A stretch of 64,000 nucleotides of DNA, taken from NCBI RefSeq assembly GCF_000004075.3, contig NC_026657.2, forward strand, positions 8,122,001 to 8,186,000, written 5' to 3'. This DNA is from Cucumis sativus (lineage: Eukaryota > Streptophyta > Magnoliopsida > Cucurbitales > Cucurbitaceae). A model generated the notes under the pieces. The model searched no databases. It saw nothing but the letters and a program-made list of their open reading frames with translations, and was not told the DNA's origin. A program made the position numbers and the translations under genes. Shown one piece after another: positions 36,158 to 48,045 of the stretch; within the stretch, counting starts at the first letter, position 1, and the number at the start of each line of letters is the position of its first letter.

Positions 36158-39100
36158 CTAGCTTCCACGATATGTGGAGAATGAAAATGGTGAAAGCAGG
36201 AGAGGGACATGGAAGTGTTCTAACTTCTGGGATTCCCTGATTTCGAACACAATGGAAACGTACGGAAAGAACCCAGCCGGGAAATACTTTCCCGTGTTAA
36301 AACTTATTCTGTAAATTCCTGGATTTATAGCTTCAACCATGCTCAACAATTGCCCACTTCTCCCATCTTTATCTGTTGCTGATGTCCCTTCGAGTGCCCA
36401 GCCCCCAACATCGGCCTCACCGAATAAGGGGCGTGGTTGAGTACCGATCCATCTTTCCAAACGGACGTCAATACCTGTAGCTGGAGATCCTCGTGCAACA
36501 TCTAACACATGGGTTGTAATTGGGGGTCGAGTTCGAGTTAAAATTTGTGATGTCTTTCCAGTTGAAGCTTCAGAAGTAGCACCTAGATGCCCTCCAATAA
36601 CGTTCACACGATCTTCTAGATTTTCAAAATGAGCAAATGAGGAGTGTTACCACAACATATCAATTCAATCAACCTATTATACTTGGAAATGATCATGTCA
36701 TGTTCATCCATCCAGCTTAACAGTTAACATTGGTATAGTAAAGGAAATAATTTAAAAGGATTGCTTTTAAACTGATCCCCTCCCGAACATCCTCACTGGT
36801 TCTTTCAGCCTCTCTAATAGGACCTAAAAATCCTATTATTCTCTCAAATCGGAAACGATACGCCAAACATTTAAAAGAATTAAGATGAATAATTATTGCT
36901 TAAAATGCAAGGAATCAAGAAAGCTCAATATATGTAACGATTGATAGCAGCACTTATATGGTTTTCATCTTAAAACAATGTGTGCGGTTTAAGAATTAAT
37001 TTTTTTCCCCCTCCTGAGAAACAGTTTTTTAATCGGTTCATCTCTTTGTTTTTTGAATTGATGCATTCTTAATTGGCAGATTAAACGAGAATTGGATTTC
37101 CAAGGATGCTATGAACACACAAAGATGAAACAGATAAAAGTACTCTTTGCAAGTTCTTTTTTTATATTTGTAAATGAAGTTTACCTTCTACTTTTCGTGC
37201 AAAATCCGGAGGAGGATGACTCTCTCTGGTTGAAGAGGTATTTTGTTTGGTTGAGAAAAGTTTGGCAAGACGCAGTTCTGTTATCTTCATTTGCTCCTGA
37301 GCAGCAATCTCAAACTCAACTATGGGTCTACTTGGATACCGTTTCTGCAACAGGCACAGTTTTCTCATACTACGATGAAAAGATTTTCAACTGAATGAAG
37401 AGGGGTCAATTAGAGTTTTAGATAAATGGAACATAACTCAAACTTCCAACTAAGAAACCCAGTCCTCAGTTGAATTCTAAGGATAGCTGACAAGATGATC
37501 TTAGGAATTGCACCCCTGACCCGAAAATATGAACAAATACTAGGAAAAGTAACTGATATTATTGCAATTCACCACAGTAATGCCAATGGCTTCTCATTAT
37601 TAAGCTGGGTGTCAATACAAATATACAGTCTTCCAGTAAGAATGAAAGGGTATTCCATTTAATTGAACTCAGTGACTGTGTTTTAAGCAAGAAGATGAAG
37701 CAACACAAAGATTATAGAAATCCTTTATCTAATTCATGTAATCGCCTCATTGGTATGTTGGTTGAAGTTTCCTAATAAACAGGTGCTCCTGAGATCACTA
37801 TACGCTTTAGACAAATTAGTCTATTGTATTATTTGAAACTATTCAATCCTAGAAAGGGTTAAAACAACGAACATCTAAGGTCCTATATGACACCCATTTT
37901 ACTTTTTTTTTTTAAAACTATGCTTAACGACAATATTTCCACCAATAGTCTTTTTCACCTACCACCCACGTTTTAAACATGTTTTCAGAAACCAAACCAA
38001 AATTTGAAGACTAAGAAAATTTGTTTTTGAAATTTTGTTTAGAATCCACGTGTTTAAGTAAAGTGGAAAACTAGCCAATAATACATAAGGAAACAAGCAT
38101 TAATTTCAAAAATAGAAAAATTAAAACCACAAAGCCTTAAATACTAGGGACCATCATCATGAATTTCGATGAAGGATCTACCTTCAATTCTGCTAGAATC
38201 TCGCTAGTGCTCCTTCCAGATGCACAAATAAGAAAAACAAAACCAAACTTCTGCTGATACTGAATATTCCATTCTGCTAGCTCCTGCAAAGGCCAGCAAG
38301 TATTATGCAAAAGTACACATTAGAAATCATTGACAATTAATCATCAATAACTCAAACCCAAACCCGTCTTCCAAAAAAGCAGTCAATTGGATGATACTAA
38401 AACAGACTCGAACTACTTTTTCGTATTTCTCAGTAAGAGGGCAGCATGCTATAACCTGTAAGCTAGAACCAGTGGCAGTTGCCATTGCAGTTGACTGTTC
38501 TCCCTTACTCCATCTATGAAGAATTTCATTGAAAAGTCACTTCACGTGTACAATATCATACATATTTATACAAGCAATCTAATCAACAGTTGAAAGGAAA
38601 AATGTAAGAACAACGAAAACCTATAATGAAGAAACGAAATTAAAGTCTCCTGCTAGGACATCACCCAACAAGACCCTAAATCTAAGATACATAGAAAGAT
38701 AAAAAGGATGAGGAACTACAAGATAAACCGAGTATAAGACATCGGAACCTCCCCTCTTGAGTATGCCAACCCAAGCCCTAAATCACACAACAATCGCATG
38801 CCTTCCCTCAATCCTCCTCCCTCTTTATAAGAAAATACACTAACTCACTTCCTAAAACTAGTATCCTTAACTAAGACCCTTACATCTCCCTGTTTCTGCT
38901 AAAAATATTTGATTTTCAGACAGCTACATATTGGTCCAATCCCCCTTTTCTCAGAGTGGATTGAGAACCATCAAAATTGGGCAGTTAAATAGCATATTCA
39001 CAGCCACAAAACTAGAAAGCAACAAATATGAGAAAAAAGAGAGGAAGCTTCAGAATCATACAACCCCAATTTCCAAACAAATTCAGTACTTGGCTATTGG

Positions 39101-39660
39101 CATCTGTTAAAATCAAAACCATAGATAGATCTCTCTCACAGGCAACCTGGAGTCAAGCTTCACGTTCCAGCATTCAATTGCATTCTAAGACAATACTATC
39201 TTATTCCAAATTTTGTTCAATTAACTGTAAGCAACAAGTGGATAAACTGATAACAGTGATTCAACCAACTCGATTTCTACGAGAAAGATAGATAATTAAG
39301 AATCTAGCATTTAAAGGGTCGGGGTCTTAACTGAGCACTAGTCTGATTGGATGATTTGGAGACTTGACCACCAATCCGTGGATGAGCAGAGAATGCTTCC
39401 AACCAACCACTCACATCGACCTTTAAAAGAGAAACATCAAATTTTCAGTCTCCATCGATCACAAACGATGATACAAAGAGCTCAAAAAAGGAAAAAAAAA
39501 AAAAAAAAATAGAGACCTGATTGAACCAGATGTGTCTAGCTGCAGCTATAGCTTGTTCCAAGGAGAAAAAAGGGGAAGCAGAAACCATTTCTTTGGCGAA
39601 TTTGGAGCTTCCACAGCATGCCTGAAACTCTTCCTCTACAAAATCATAATTCGACGCCAT
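36158..39660 (-). CDS. TTL: Uric acid degradation bifunctional protein TTL (OHCU decarboxylase + HIU hydrolase)
   Basis: Six exons: 39660-39517, 39420-39332, 38513-38456, 38283-38182, 37344-37185 and 36615-36158. All are in phase; the product is 336 residues. The start MASNYDFVEEEFQACCGSSK is the first ATG. The N-terminal OHCU decarboxylase half has AHPRIG (His61), GEQST (about 82-86) and FLICASGRS (about 114-122). The C-terminal 5-hydroxyisourate hydrolase half has PPITTHVLDVARG, SATDKDGRSG and ends HFHVPLLLSPFSFSTYRGS; YRGS is the family signature. It converts 5-hydroxyisourate to S-allantoin in the peroxisome. An internal PTS2 (RVNVIGGHL, 187-195) lies just after the exon 5/6 junction. The plant protein also binds the brassinosteroid receptor BRI1. 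The next gene, CHY1-like, is divergent. Confidence 0.96.
37880..38110. repeat. Possible decayed MITE-like segment in a TTL intron
   Basis: Inside the intron between exons 4 and 5 lies a segment rich in ttttaaac, gttttcagaaaccaaacc and atttgtttttgaaattttg words. Similar words occur in other AT-rich spacers here (for example 28380-28680). It recalls the short hAT-like elements common in cucurbit introns. No ends or target duplication were fixed, so this is weak. Confidence 0.25.
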
Positions 39661-40472
39661 CGTTATTGCCACCGATCACTCGTTCTTCCTTCTCTACAGT
39701 CGGAGTCTCTAAGCCTCACTCAACAGCCGATGTGTTCGTTAGATGGAAATCTGCAGCTGCGCTGGCGGTGGCGGCGTTTGTATATTAATCAAGTTTAGAT
39801 TCCTAATAATACAATTAATTTAATAAACATGAAGACACCAAAGTAAAAAAACGTTAAAATTTGTTATGTATTATATAATTAAATTAGCTCTCATGGAGTT
39901 AATGATTTATCATACCATTAGATAGAAATAAATAGGATTTAAGAATAATCCATCCATTTGAATACTCTTACTATCCAAGTATTATTCGAATTGAGTTAGT
40001 TCTCGGGTTAGAATTTGAAAAATTAATCTAAATTAATGATATTATATATATTTATATCAAGCTTTATAGCATGCTGTTTGAAATTTATTTGGATCTTAAT
40101 TCATATTTAACTATCCTATTTTATATGTTTTAGAACTTTATTTAGTATTATTTTATTAATATTGTAGTTTATGAATGCTTTTGGAGATGTGAATTTATTA
40201 GACGACGCCGTTTCAAGGGGATGACGAATCAACTCCATCCGAATCTCGGCCTACGTGTCGTCTACGGTTTATCTAAAAGGTCAAAGTTACATGTCGTTTT
40301 ATCAAGACGACATGTAGTTTCAGTGTCAGCTTCCTTCCAAAAACCCACGCTTAGAAGAGCAAACAAACGTAAAGCGCCAAAGCCCGAGTCTGGTAGCTGA
40401 ATCGTAAGCTATTTGGCTTCCGCACACTCTCTGTTTCCTTTTCACTTCATTGAACGAGACGATTTGCGATCA
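39661..40472. promoter_or_regulatory. Bidirectional promoter region between TTL and CHY1-like genes
   Basis: 812 bases separate the two divergent start codons. The CHY1 side is relatively GC-rich, containing gacgacgccgtttcaagg and ctacgtgtcgtctacgg (an ACGTGT core like an ABRE/G-box). A perfect 10-bp inverted repeat, TACATGTCGT with ACGACATGTA, lies at 40288-40316 around a 9-base loop, about 155 bases before the CHY1 ATG. Both gene products carry peroxisomal targeting signals, so joint control is plausible but unproven. The middle, 39830-40190, is AT-rich. Confidence 0.5.
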
Positions 40473-43400
40473 ATGGCATCTTTCGATTCTACCCGAACTG
40501 ATGAGGATCAGGTTCTCTCTCTCTCTCTATCGTGCTCTTGTTCAGATTAAACAATTGCCATTTTTGTGAAGCTTGGAAGATCCATATCGGAATTTGCTAC
40601 AATTTTCGTTTTATTAGCTTTAATTGAATGAGAAATTTCTTATAAAGAAGGTGATAATTCATCTCCACGAAGCCATTTAATCACTATGAAGTTCTTTTTA
40701 TTTTGTTGTTTATCTTTGTCGTTAGCTATAACTGTAAGTAAAGGAGGTTATAGATACTGAAATTTTATTTTCTGCGAATTTAGAACTGCCCGCTAATAAT
40801 ATGGGGATTATTAGCTTAGCTTTTCTCTATCTACACATACGGTTTAAATTGAGTTGTTGATTCTTATGAGAAATGGAGAGAGTTGCTGTCTTATATGTTT
40901 CAGTTGATAATTTTCTTTCCAACAGGTTTTAGTGGAAGAGAAGCGGTTTGTGAGATTATTGACTTTAAACCGAACTAAGCAGTTGAATGCTCTTTCATTT
41001 ACAATGGTGAGGCTTGCGATTAATCCCAGTCTTGCGTTTTTCTGTTCCAGTTGGAGCTTTGGCTGTTGCGTTTTCTTTTAGTTTTATATTTATAATTCTG
41101 CGTAATTGAAGTATTCCATATGTACGGAACGTTCACGGAGTTCATATGGATAAAGACAGAAAGAATAATGCTATTATTTCACGTAATGACGTGAGTTCTG
41201 TTGAAGTTTGAGAACATGGTAAGGTTTCGCCATGGATTAGCACTAATTAAACAATTCAATTCTTGTGCTCAGATTTTGGTGGAATTTACGATGCAATGAA
41301 GTTTCAGAGCTGAGAAAATAGATAGAACTCTCTAACTTGTACTTTTCTTCATCTTTCAATTCAGGTTTCCCGCCTATTAGAACTCTTTGTTGCCTATGAT
41401 GAGGCAGATCCCAGTGTGAAACTTGTGGTCGTCAAGGTATTGCACTTCTCCATTAATAATTTTTATATATCGATTTCATATCCATATCTCTTATTGTTCA
41501 CCACTTCACCTACGCTTCCCTTGTTATCTTGTTCAAATGGCACTAACCTATTATCTTCCTGGAAAATGTTTGGAGTTAATCGTGGAACTTGAAACCATAC
41601 CATGCCTCATTTTAAACCTCTTACACGGTTAGACACTCATTGCCTCCATTAACCAGGCCTTCATGAATTATTTGGACGATAAGAGCCCACAATTCTATTT
41701 TTTACAATAATATTTATTATTCATAAAAATTCATCGTTTCACAAATGAGTCAATTTTAACTTCATACTTAGCTGTGCAAAGTTATAATTTCATCAAATTA
41801 ATATTAAATTCAAACAAGGGATTTTTATAATTTATCAAGACCAAGTAGTAAAATTACCCAATTTTGTTATTAGATCTCCCAATTTAGCCAACGTAGCGTG
41901 TCAATCTAGTCTCAAAATAGTGAAAAATGACACGTTCCCTTATTTTTATTATCTTTGTAGATTTTGTTTGGGATTTTTTTTTTTTTTTTGGCATTGCAAC
42001 TTTGTAGGTAAGAATGAGAAATGAAAGATGATTTGGTGAATTGTATTTTAGTTAATGAGCTGGTCTATTATGATAGTCTGTATAAACTATACAAGAAATG
42101 CTGTTGATTACATAGTATACCAAAGGCATCTGACGTAAACAACAATATCAAATGCTCAAGCATTTGTTCTATTTTCTATGAAGTATTTGGTTGCAGTTTT
42201 ATTTTATTGTTGCCTACTTTTAATGAATAATTTGTGAATTAGTTGAGTATCTTATATGTGCTAGTAGGGGAAAGGAAGAGCCTTTTGTGCTGGGGGTGAT
42301 GTGTCAGCTGTGGTTCATGACATAAAAAGGGGTAAGTTTGTTTTTATTGTACAACTCACGGTATCAACTACTTCTCAGCACCCAATTGATGTTTGAGGTT
42401 GGAGTTTTAGATCATCATACCTGCTCATAATTTGAGGTGTTTACAGTTGGCTTGTTATCTAGCTGATAAGAGTTGTGGAGAAGTTAACTTGATAATATGG
42501 AAAAATATTTACTTAGCTAATCATAATCCTGGTTTATGTGAGTTAGGTGATTGGAAAAAAGGTGCTTATTTCTTCCGGAAAGAGTTCACCTTAAATTATT
42601 TGCTAGCAACTTTCAGCAAGCCACAGGTAATTTTGGTTGCACTAAGTGCAGGTAATTTTTGTCCAAGGTGATTTTACTTGATATTATTTTTTATTTCTTT
42701 GAATATTTTTAAGGTTTCTCTACTTGATGGTATTGTAATGGGAGGAGGCGCAGGTGTTTCAATACATGGTAGATTCCGTGTTGCAACGGAGAAATCGGTA
42801 TACCTTACTGAAGCTCTGAACGGTTCTCGAATTATTGATCTAATGCCCTTCTATAGTTCAAATAAAAAAAATAAATTAATTACACTATTCATTAATCTGG
42901 TAATTTACTTTCTGTAGGTGTTTGCAATGCCTGAAACTGCTTTAGGGCTCTTCCCAGATGTCGGTGCTTCTTATTACTTGTCAAGACTACCGGGGTTTTT
43001 TGGTATGACTAATTATCTTAACCTAGATAACACGTGTTTGTGTATCATGTATGTATGTAGATTTTTTAATATCGAGCATTATGGACATTAAAGCATACGG
43101 ACAATATTTGCTAACCAAACAAAGCAAGCCTTTTCCTTGGATGAGCTCGTCCTGGCTTAGTCAAGTTGAACCGAGTTGCATTCTGTCCCCACTTTCCTTA
43201 TGTGATTCATTTCGATTTTAGCTTGGTAACTTTATCGGGATAATCCAGCAATAAAGTTATCCTTTGTCAAGTTGAAGTTGAAGTGGGGGAAGAATGGAGG
43301 GCAGGTTCTATTAGCAAGTTGGCACTGATCAGTAACCTCAATAAAGGCATCGGTTGAGTTGCCTCAATATCTGAAATCAAATTGTTTCCCTGGTTCCAGT

Positions 43401-46400
43401 CAGAGACCCTTAGCTAGTGGCTTCTCTTATTCTTTCAACCATTTTTCTATTTCAATTATGTTGTAGAGAAGAAATATTCTTCTCCCTAGCTATTGTCTTT
43501 CATGACTCCGGTTGATTTCAGCATGGAGACCAACAAATTCCAATTTGCTGTTTTAATTGAATTCATGAACTTTTAGGTATGATTTCTGACTTTTTGATCG
43601 AAGCACCTGAAATATAAAGGAAATGAACAGACTTTATATTGGCTACTCGCGTGGATGATATACCTACACCCAGTAGATACATGATATTATAAACTATTAG
43701 TTCACATTACCTAGACATCTCTTTTTTCTGGACAGAATAAAGTTTTACTTCTTGAAGCATAGAATAATGAAGTTGCATTAATAGTTTCCCAAATTATTGG
43801 CATTGAAGCAATTAACTGTGAGAAAGAAAGAGCCATGCCTATTTGAAGGCCATTTCAAAATCATTGATTTCCCAGGGGCTGAGGCTTCCTCATCCCCCTC
43901 TTAGAACTTTATCTTAAATATCCATCATGAATGATAGAATAATATGTTTTCTGATTGAGGTTCTCTGGCTTGTTCTTAGTTGAGCATTGGCCGTGCCTAC
44001 TTATCTGCGTTGTCTGAATCCTTAGGTTTCTAACTGTTGAAGATTCCTCCTCTCCCTCAAAACTTTGATTCATATTGTTCACAGCCATCCATTATCATCA
44101 ATAAAATATTGGCTTTTTTACCCTCTTTTTTCCCCTCTTTTTCCCCCTTTTTATAGAAACAACTTTCATTGAGAAAAATATCACTTGATGGAATAATGGC
44201 ATTCCTAAGCTAGGATCTCTAGAATGTTCCTAGTTATATCTATAATTCACGTGATTGGTCTCTTAGGGATACTTGAAACACTTCTGCTCTAGTACATGAG
44301 CTGGTACTAAATCAATCTGTGGCTAATTTTTCTAGTTTCAGATACGTGGCCCTTCATGAGCAAAGTGACCAGAGTATGTTCGAATCTAAATAGTTGTTGA
44401 TCCTTAAAATATCTTAGGTTCAAAATAAGCGCAGGTTCCAATCAGAATCCAAATATTGTTCATTTGTGATCCGAGATCAGAACAGATTTCAGACTATGTT
44501 CTTTTATCCCCCTGCAATGATAGTGGAGAGATCAAGATCCAATAACTTCAGCTGAGGCCCACCCTGTAAATGTCTACCTTCTTAACTCAGGCTTCCTGCT
44601 GCATGGATTTTGTGACAAAGTAAACCTTTTTGAAACTTGGGTCTGAGTCTCTGACCCAGGGGTCAAAGCTTATCACTTCATTGTACTCAAGCTGAAGTTC
44701 ACTCTGCAGGCTCAAGCCCAAAGTCAAGTTTTGGAGAATCAGCATCAGCCCTTCTAAACCTTTGAAATGCCGCAACTTATGAAGTGAAAGCTCCTGCAAG
44801 TGTCTGCCTATGTACTTTCAATCTACGATGAAGATTACTGACGTAAAGATTTCCCCATGATCAATAAACATAGCTGGAAAATTATTTGTTTATGATCCAT
44901 GATACTTAAGAGAAATATTGGAAGCTCAACAAGAGAGCAGAGTACCTCCTTAAAATGTTTTTCATCTGACAACTAATGTAGTAAAAGTTCCTTGTGCTTG
45001 GAGGTACTCCATGCATCCAGCCTTATTAGTTTGGTAAACTTTTTGCAGGTGAATATGTTGGGCTAACAGGTGCCAGGTTGGATGGTGCTGAAATGCTTGC
45101 ATGTGGCCTTGCTACTCACTTTGTCACTTCAGAGGTATAATGCCTCCTAAATTTCTATGATGCTCAAATGATGAGTAGAAAAAAGAAAGATATTCGTATT
45201 CCCTGGTTAGGGAAAGAATTGTTTCAAATAAAAAAAAATGTCATATTGTGTAAGTTTTCAATAACATATGTAATAGGATAAGTGGTTGTTTCCTAACAGT
45301 GGTTGAGATATATATGACATGTCCACCCATGGTTATCTTTTGTAAAAGAAATAATTTATGTGGTTAATTGCTTAGAAATAACAATGTTAAGTGTATGTTT
45401 TTTAGTTTTTTCTTCAAAAAAGAAACTTAAAAAATATTAAGGAATTTGCAATTTTGATATTTCTGAGTATAGTGTTTGATTCAATTATCCTACTTCCCCG
45501 AGTAAAAATTGTTAAGAATCTTCATAGCTTGAATTTGTTATATTCTCAATCGAATTTAACTCATTTGGATTGTTCACTTTCTCTGCTAATTCGATTTTAG
45601 TTCTAATGATTTCACTTTTGGGGAAGTTCAAATTCTTTAACTAAGTGAGTAGTTGACATTAATTACTTGAACTCTGCAATGTGCTCACTTAAAATTTATC
45701 TTTCTTTTTCTATTTGAGTTATACCAAGCCCTACATCTCAGGTTTTCACTTTAATCTATATCTTCCATTATTTTATTAAAAAGATGATATTTCTTCTTCA
45801 TTTTTTGTTACTCGTATCAATGACCAGAAATTGACGCACTTAGAGGAAGCACTTTGCAGAGCAGATACAAGTGAACCAAGCATCATTTCATCAATTATTG
45901 ATAAATTTTCCCAAAGACCAATTCTGAAAGGGCAAAGTGTTTATCACCGGTGTGACTTCATCTTTGATTTATTACTTTTCTCTTTTTGCCCTAGTAGCAT
46001 TTTTTTCTTTGTGCATTGTTATTATCAACGATTTTCTCATATAGGGTATTTCTGTTTATAGGGCTTCCTATCAAAAACCCGATCTGAGTTCTTAGTAGTA
46101 AAAATATTTTATTTGTATAAATTGCAAAGCAGTATTTTATACCATCCTTTCTTTTAATAATTATTCACCTAGTAATCAGCCCCCTCATGTTGTCGTTATA
46201 ATATATTATATATCTTCATCTTTCCTAATTGTAAAATTTTGAAAGATTTAGAAGTTCAATTTAAAAGATAATTTTTGGTTTACAAACAGAGTCAATTCTG
46301 TGTTGTAACAGGTTGGATGTTATTGACAAGTGCTTCTCTCGAAGAACAGTTGAAGACATTTTGGCTGCTCTTGTAAGCTCATGTGGATAATACAATATCT

Positions 46401-47674
46401 TCTTGCCTATATGCTTCTTATAATATGACTCTTATCTTCTTATTTTTCTTGAAGTTCATTGGACATGTATGATTATGGTCATAGGAGGGATTGCTCCATT
46501 TAACTAATTATAGTCTGCTAATTTGCTCTTGTAGGAAGACGAGGCACTGAAAAAGAAAGATGATTGGATCACTTCAACGATTCAGGACTTGAAGAAGGCA
46601 TCACCAACAAGTCTCAAAATCTCATTGAGATCGGTGAGCGATCATCCTAATAAGTTTCAAACAGTACCTTTCTATGAAGGGCTTCTACTTGAAAGAAGTT
46701 TGATGATCGGTTATTGTTTTAGATATTGAGATTTCATGATGTTAATCAAAAAGAACTTTTGCATCATCTTAGATACTGTGACAGAATAAAATTTAAATGA
46801 AGTGAAGCCTTTTTCTTACCAAAGAGAGCACCCACAATGTGAAGGGAAAAGGGAGTAGATAATAGTGCACTCGAGGTTTTCACCAAGGGAAGTGTTCAGA
46901 ACTTTAACCTACTATCAATAACCATCCAAATAACCAAAGAGATTAAACCACTGCAGATCTGACTACCAACATTTAAACTACTATTGATAACCATCCAAAT
47001 AACCAACTCTCCTAACCGTCTTGTGGATAATCATCCTTTCTATTGGATGACTCACGCAACTCCCTAATAACTTCGTTGTCCTTTTTATTCTTTTTAATCT
47101 TCGGTATATAATGATCAATAACAGGAAGCTTAATATGGTCTCTTTCTGAATTGACAGATCAGAGAGGGTAGACTTCAAGGTGTTGGTCAGTGTCTCATTC
47201 GTGAATATAGAATGGTTTGTCATGTCCTGAGGGGGGAAGTCAGCAAAGATTTCGTGGAGGTCTTCAACTGACTTGGACTATTTTGGCCCGATCCCTCAAC
47301 TTTGACATTTTTATTATTAAAGATCATAATGCTGTTTCATTAAATGCAGGGTTGCCGAGCTATACTGTTGGATAAGGATCGGAACCCAAAGGTACACAAA
47401 ATCTCTTGCTTGTTATTATGTCTCCGAGATCTCTTGCATGTTATTGATAATACTCAGATGTACATTTTAAGGTTGTACATCCTTTCGCTTATCTTCTGTT
47501 TTCTTCTTTTTCCTTTTCTGGTCTATCTTTCTTTAGTGGGAACCCTCCAGTCTGGAGCTTGTCACTGATGCTATGGTCGAGAGGTACTTTTCTAGGATTG
47601 AAGACGAAGAGTGGGAAGACCTAAAGCTCCCTGCAAGATCCAACTTGCCCCCTTCAGCCATTTCAAAGCTCTAA
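40473..47674 (+). CDS. CHY1: 3-hydroxyisobutyryl-CoA hydrolase (CHY1 type), peroxisomal
   Basis: Fourteen exons: 40473-40511, 40926-41006, 41365-41436, 42268-42331, 42547-42626, 42714-42797, 42918-43002, 45049-45134, 45828-45949, 46312-46372, 46535-46633, 47158-47259, 47350-47391 and 47537-47674. All are in phase; the product is 384 residues. Crotonase-fold landmarks are [14 protein letters not shown] (oxyanion hole, 65-78), [18 protein letters not shown] and [19 protein letters not shown]. Glu146 and Asp154 sit where the catalytic pair of 3-hydroxyisobutyryl-CoA hydrolases lies. The C-terminus is SKL, a strong peroxisomal PTS1. The enzyme releases 3-hydroxyisobutyrate in valine breakdown. 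In Arabidopsis, loss of CHY1 also disturbs fatty-acid and auxin-precursor beta-oxidation. Intron 7 is about 2 kb. A paralogous role on a related acyl-CoA cannot be ruled out. Confidence 0.95.
43003..45048 (+). other. Long intron 7 of the CHY1-like gene
   Basis: This intron of 2,046 bases is much longer than the others in the gene. Its composition is more balanced than intergenic DNA (for example 43400-44800), yet neither strand has a frame with a recognised product. It may contain an old insertion, but no terminal repeats were identified. Confidence 0.55.
46902..47008 (+). repeat. Direct repeat in intron 11 of the CHY1-like gene
   Basis: Two copies of a block of about 37 bp lie at 46902-46938 and 46972-47008, offset by 70 bp. 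They share the core gataaccatccaaataacca, with one base changed in the first. This looks like a local tandem duplication. It does not touch an exon. Confidence 0.7.
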
Positions 47675-48045
47675 TTTCCCTGAGTTCGCTACTTACTTGA
47701 TAAATATATCTTAGTTCTTGGCTAGTTGTTTAGGTCTATTGGTGGTGGATGGGTAACTGTCAGAAATAAGGCTTCCAGTATGAGGAATCAGTAGTAGATT
47801 TAATTTATTCTACAACCACCGAACATATGTAAAATAAAGTATTTATGTTATTTATGAGGAATTGGTAATAGATTTAGTTTATTCTACACTGTTCAATGTT
47901 ATTTCTTGTAAGCCTATTTTCTATTTATGCAGGAGAAGGAATTAGCTCATTTCCTAACCCCATATTACACTAATTCTGTGGCTGTGATAGGGTAATATCA
48001 TTCAAATTTTTCTGCAGTGCCATGCATAGGTACATCATACACGCT
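47675..48045. other. Convergent 3' region between CHY1-like and DYW-PPR genes
   Basis: Only 371 bases separate the two stop codons, so the 3' UTRs may overlap. A direct repeat (gaggaatcagtagtagattt at about 47779 and gaggaattggtaatagattt at about 47857) lies here. No gene is visible. Confidence 0.6.

Noticed and set aside
39028-39291. Plus-strand frame of 87 codons within a TTL intron
   Set aside because: It lies in intron 2 of TTL on the opposite strand, has no known motif and no start context.
44587-44799. Minus-strand frame of 70 codons within CHY1 intron 7
   Set aside because: No recognisable domain, no supporting context, and it lies in the intron of a well-supported gene on the other strand.
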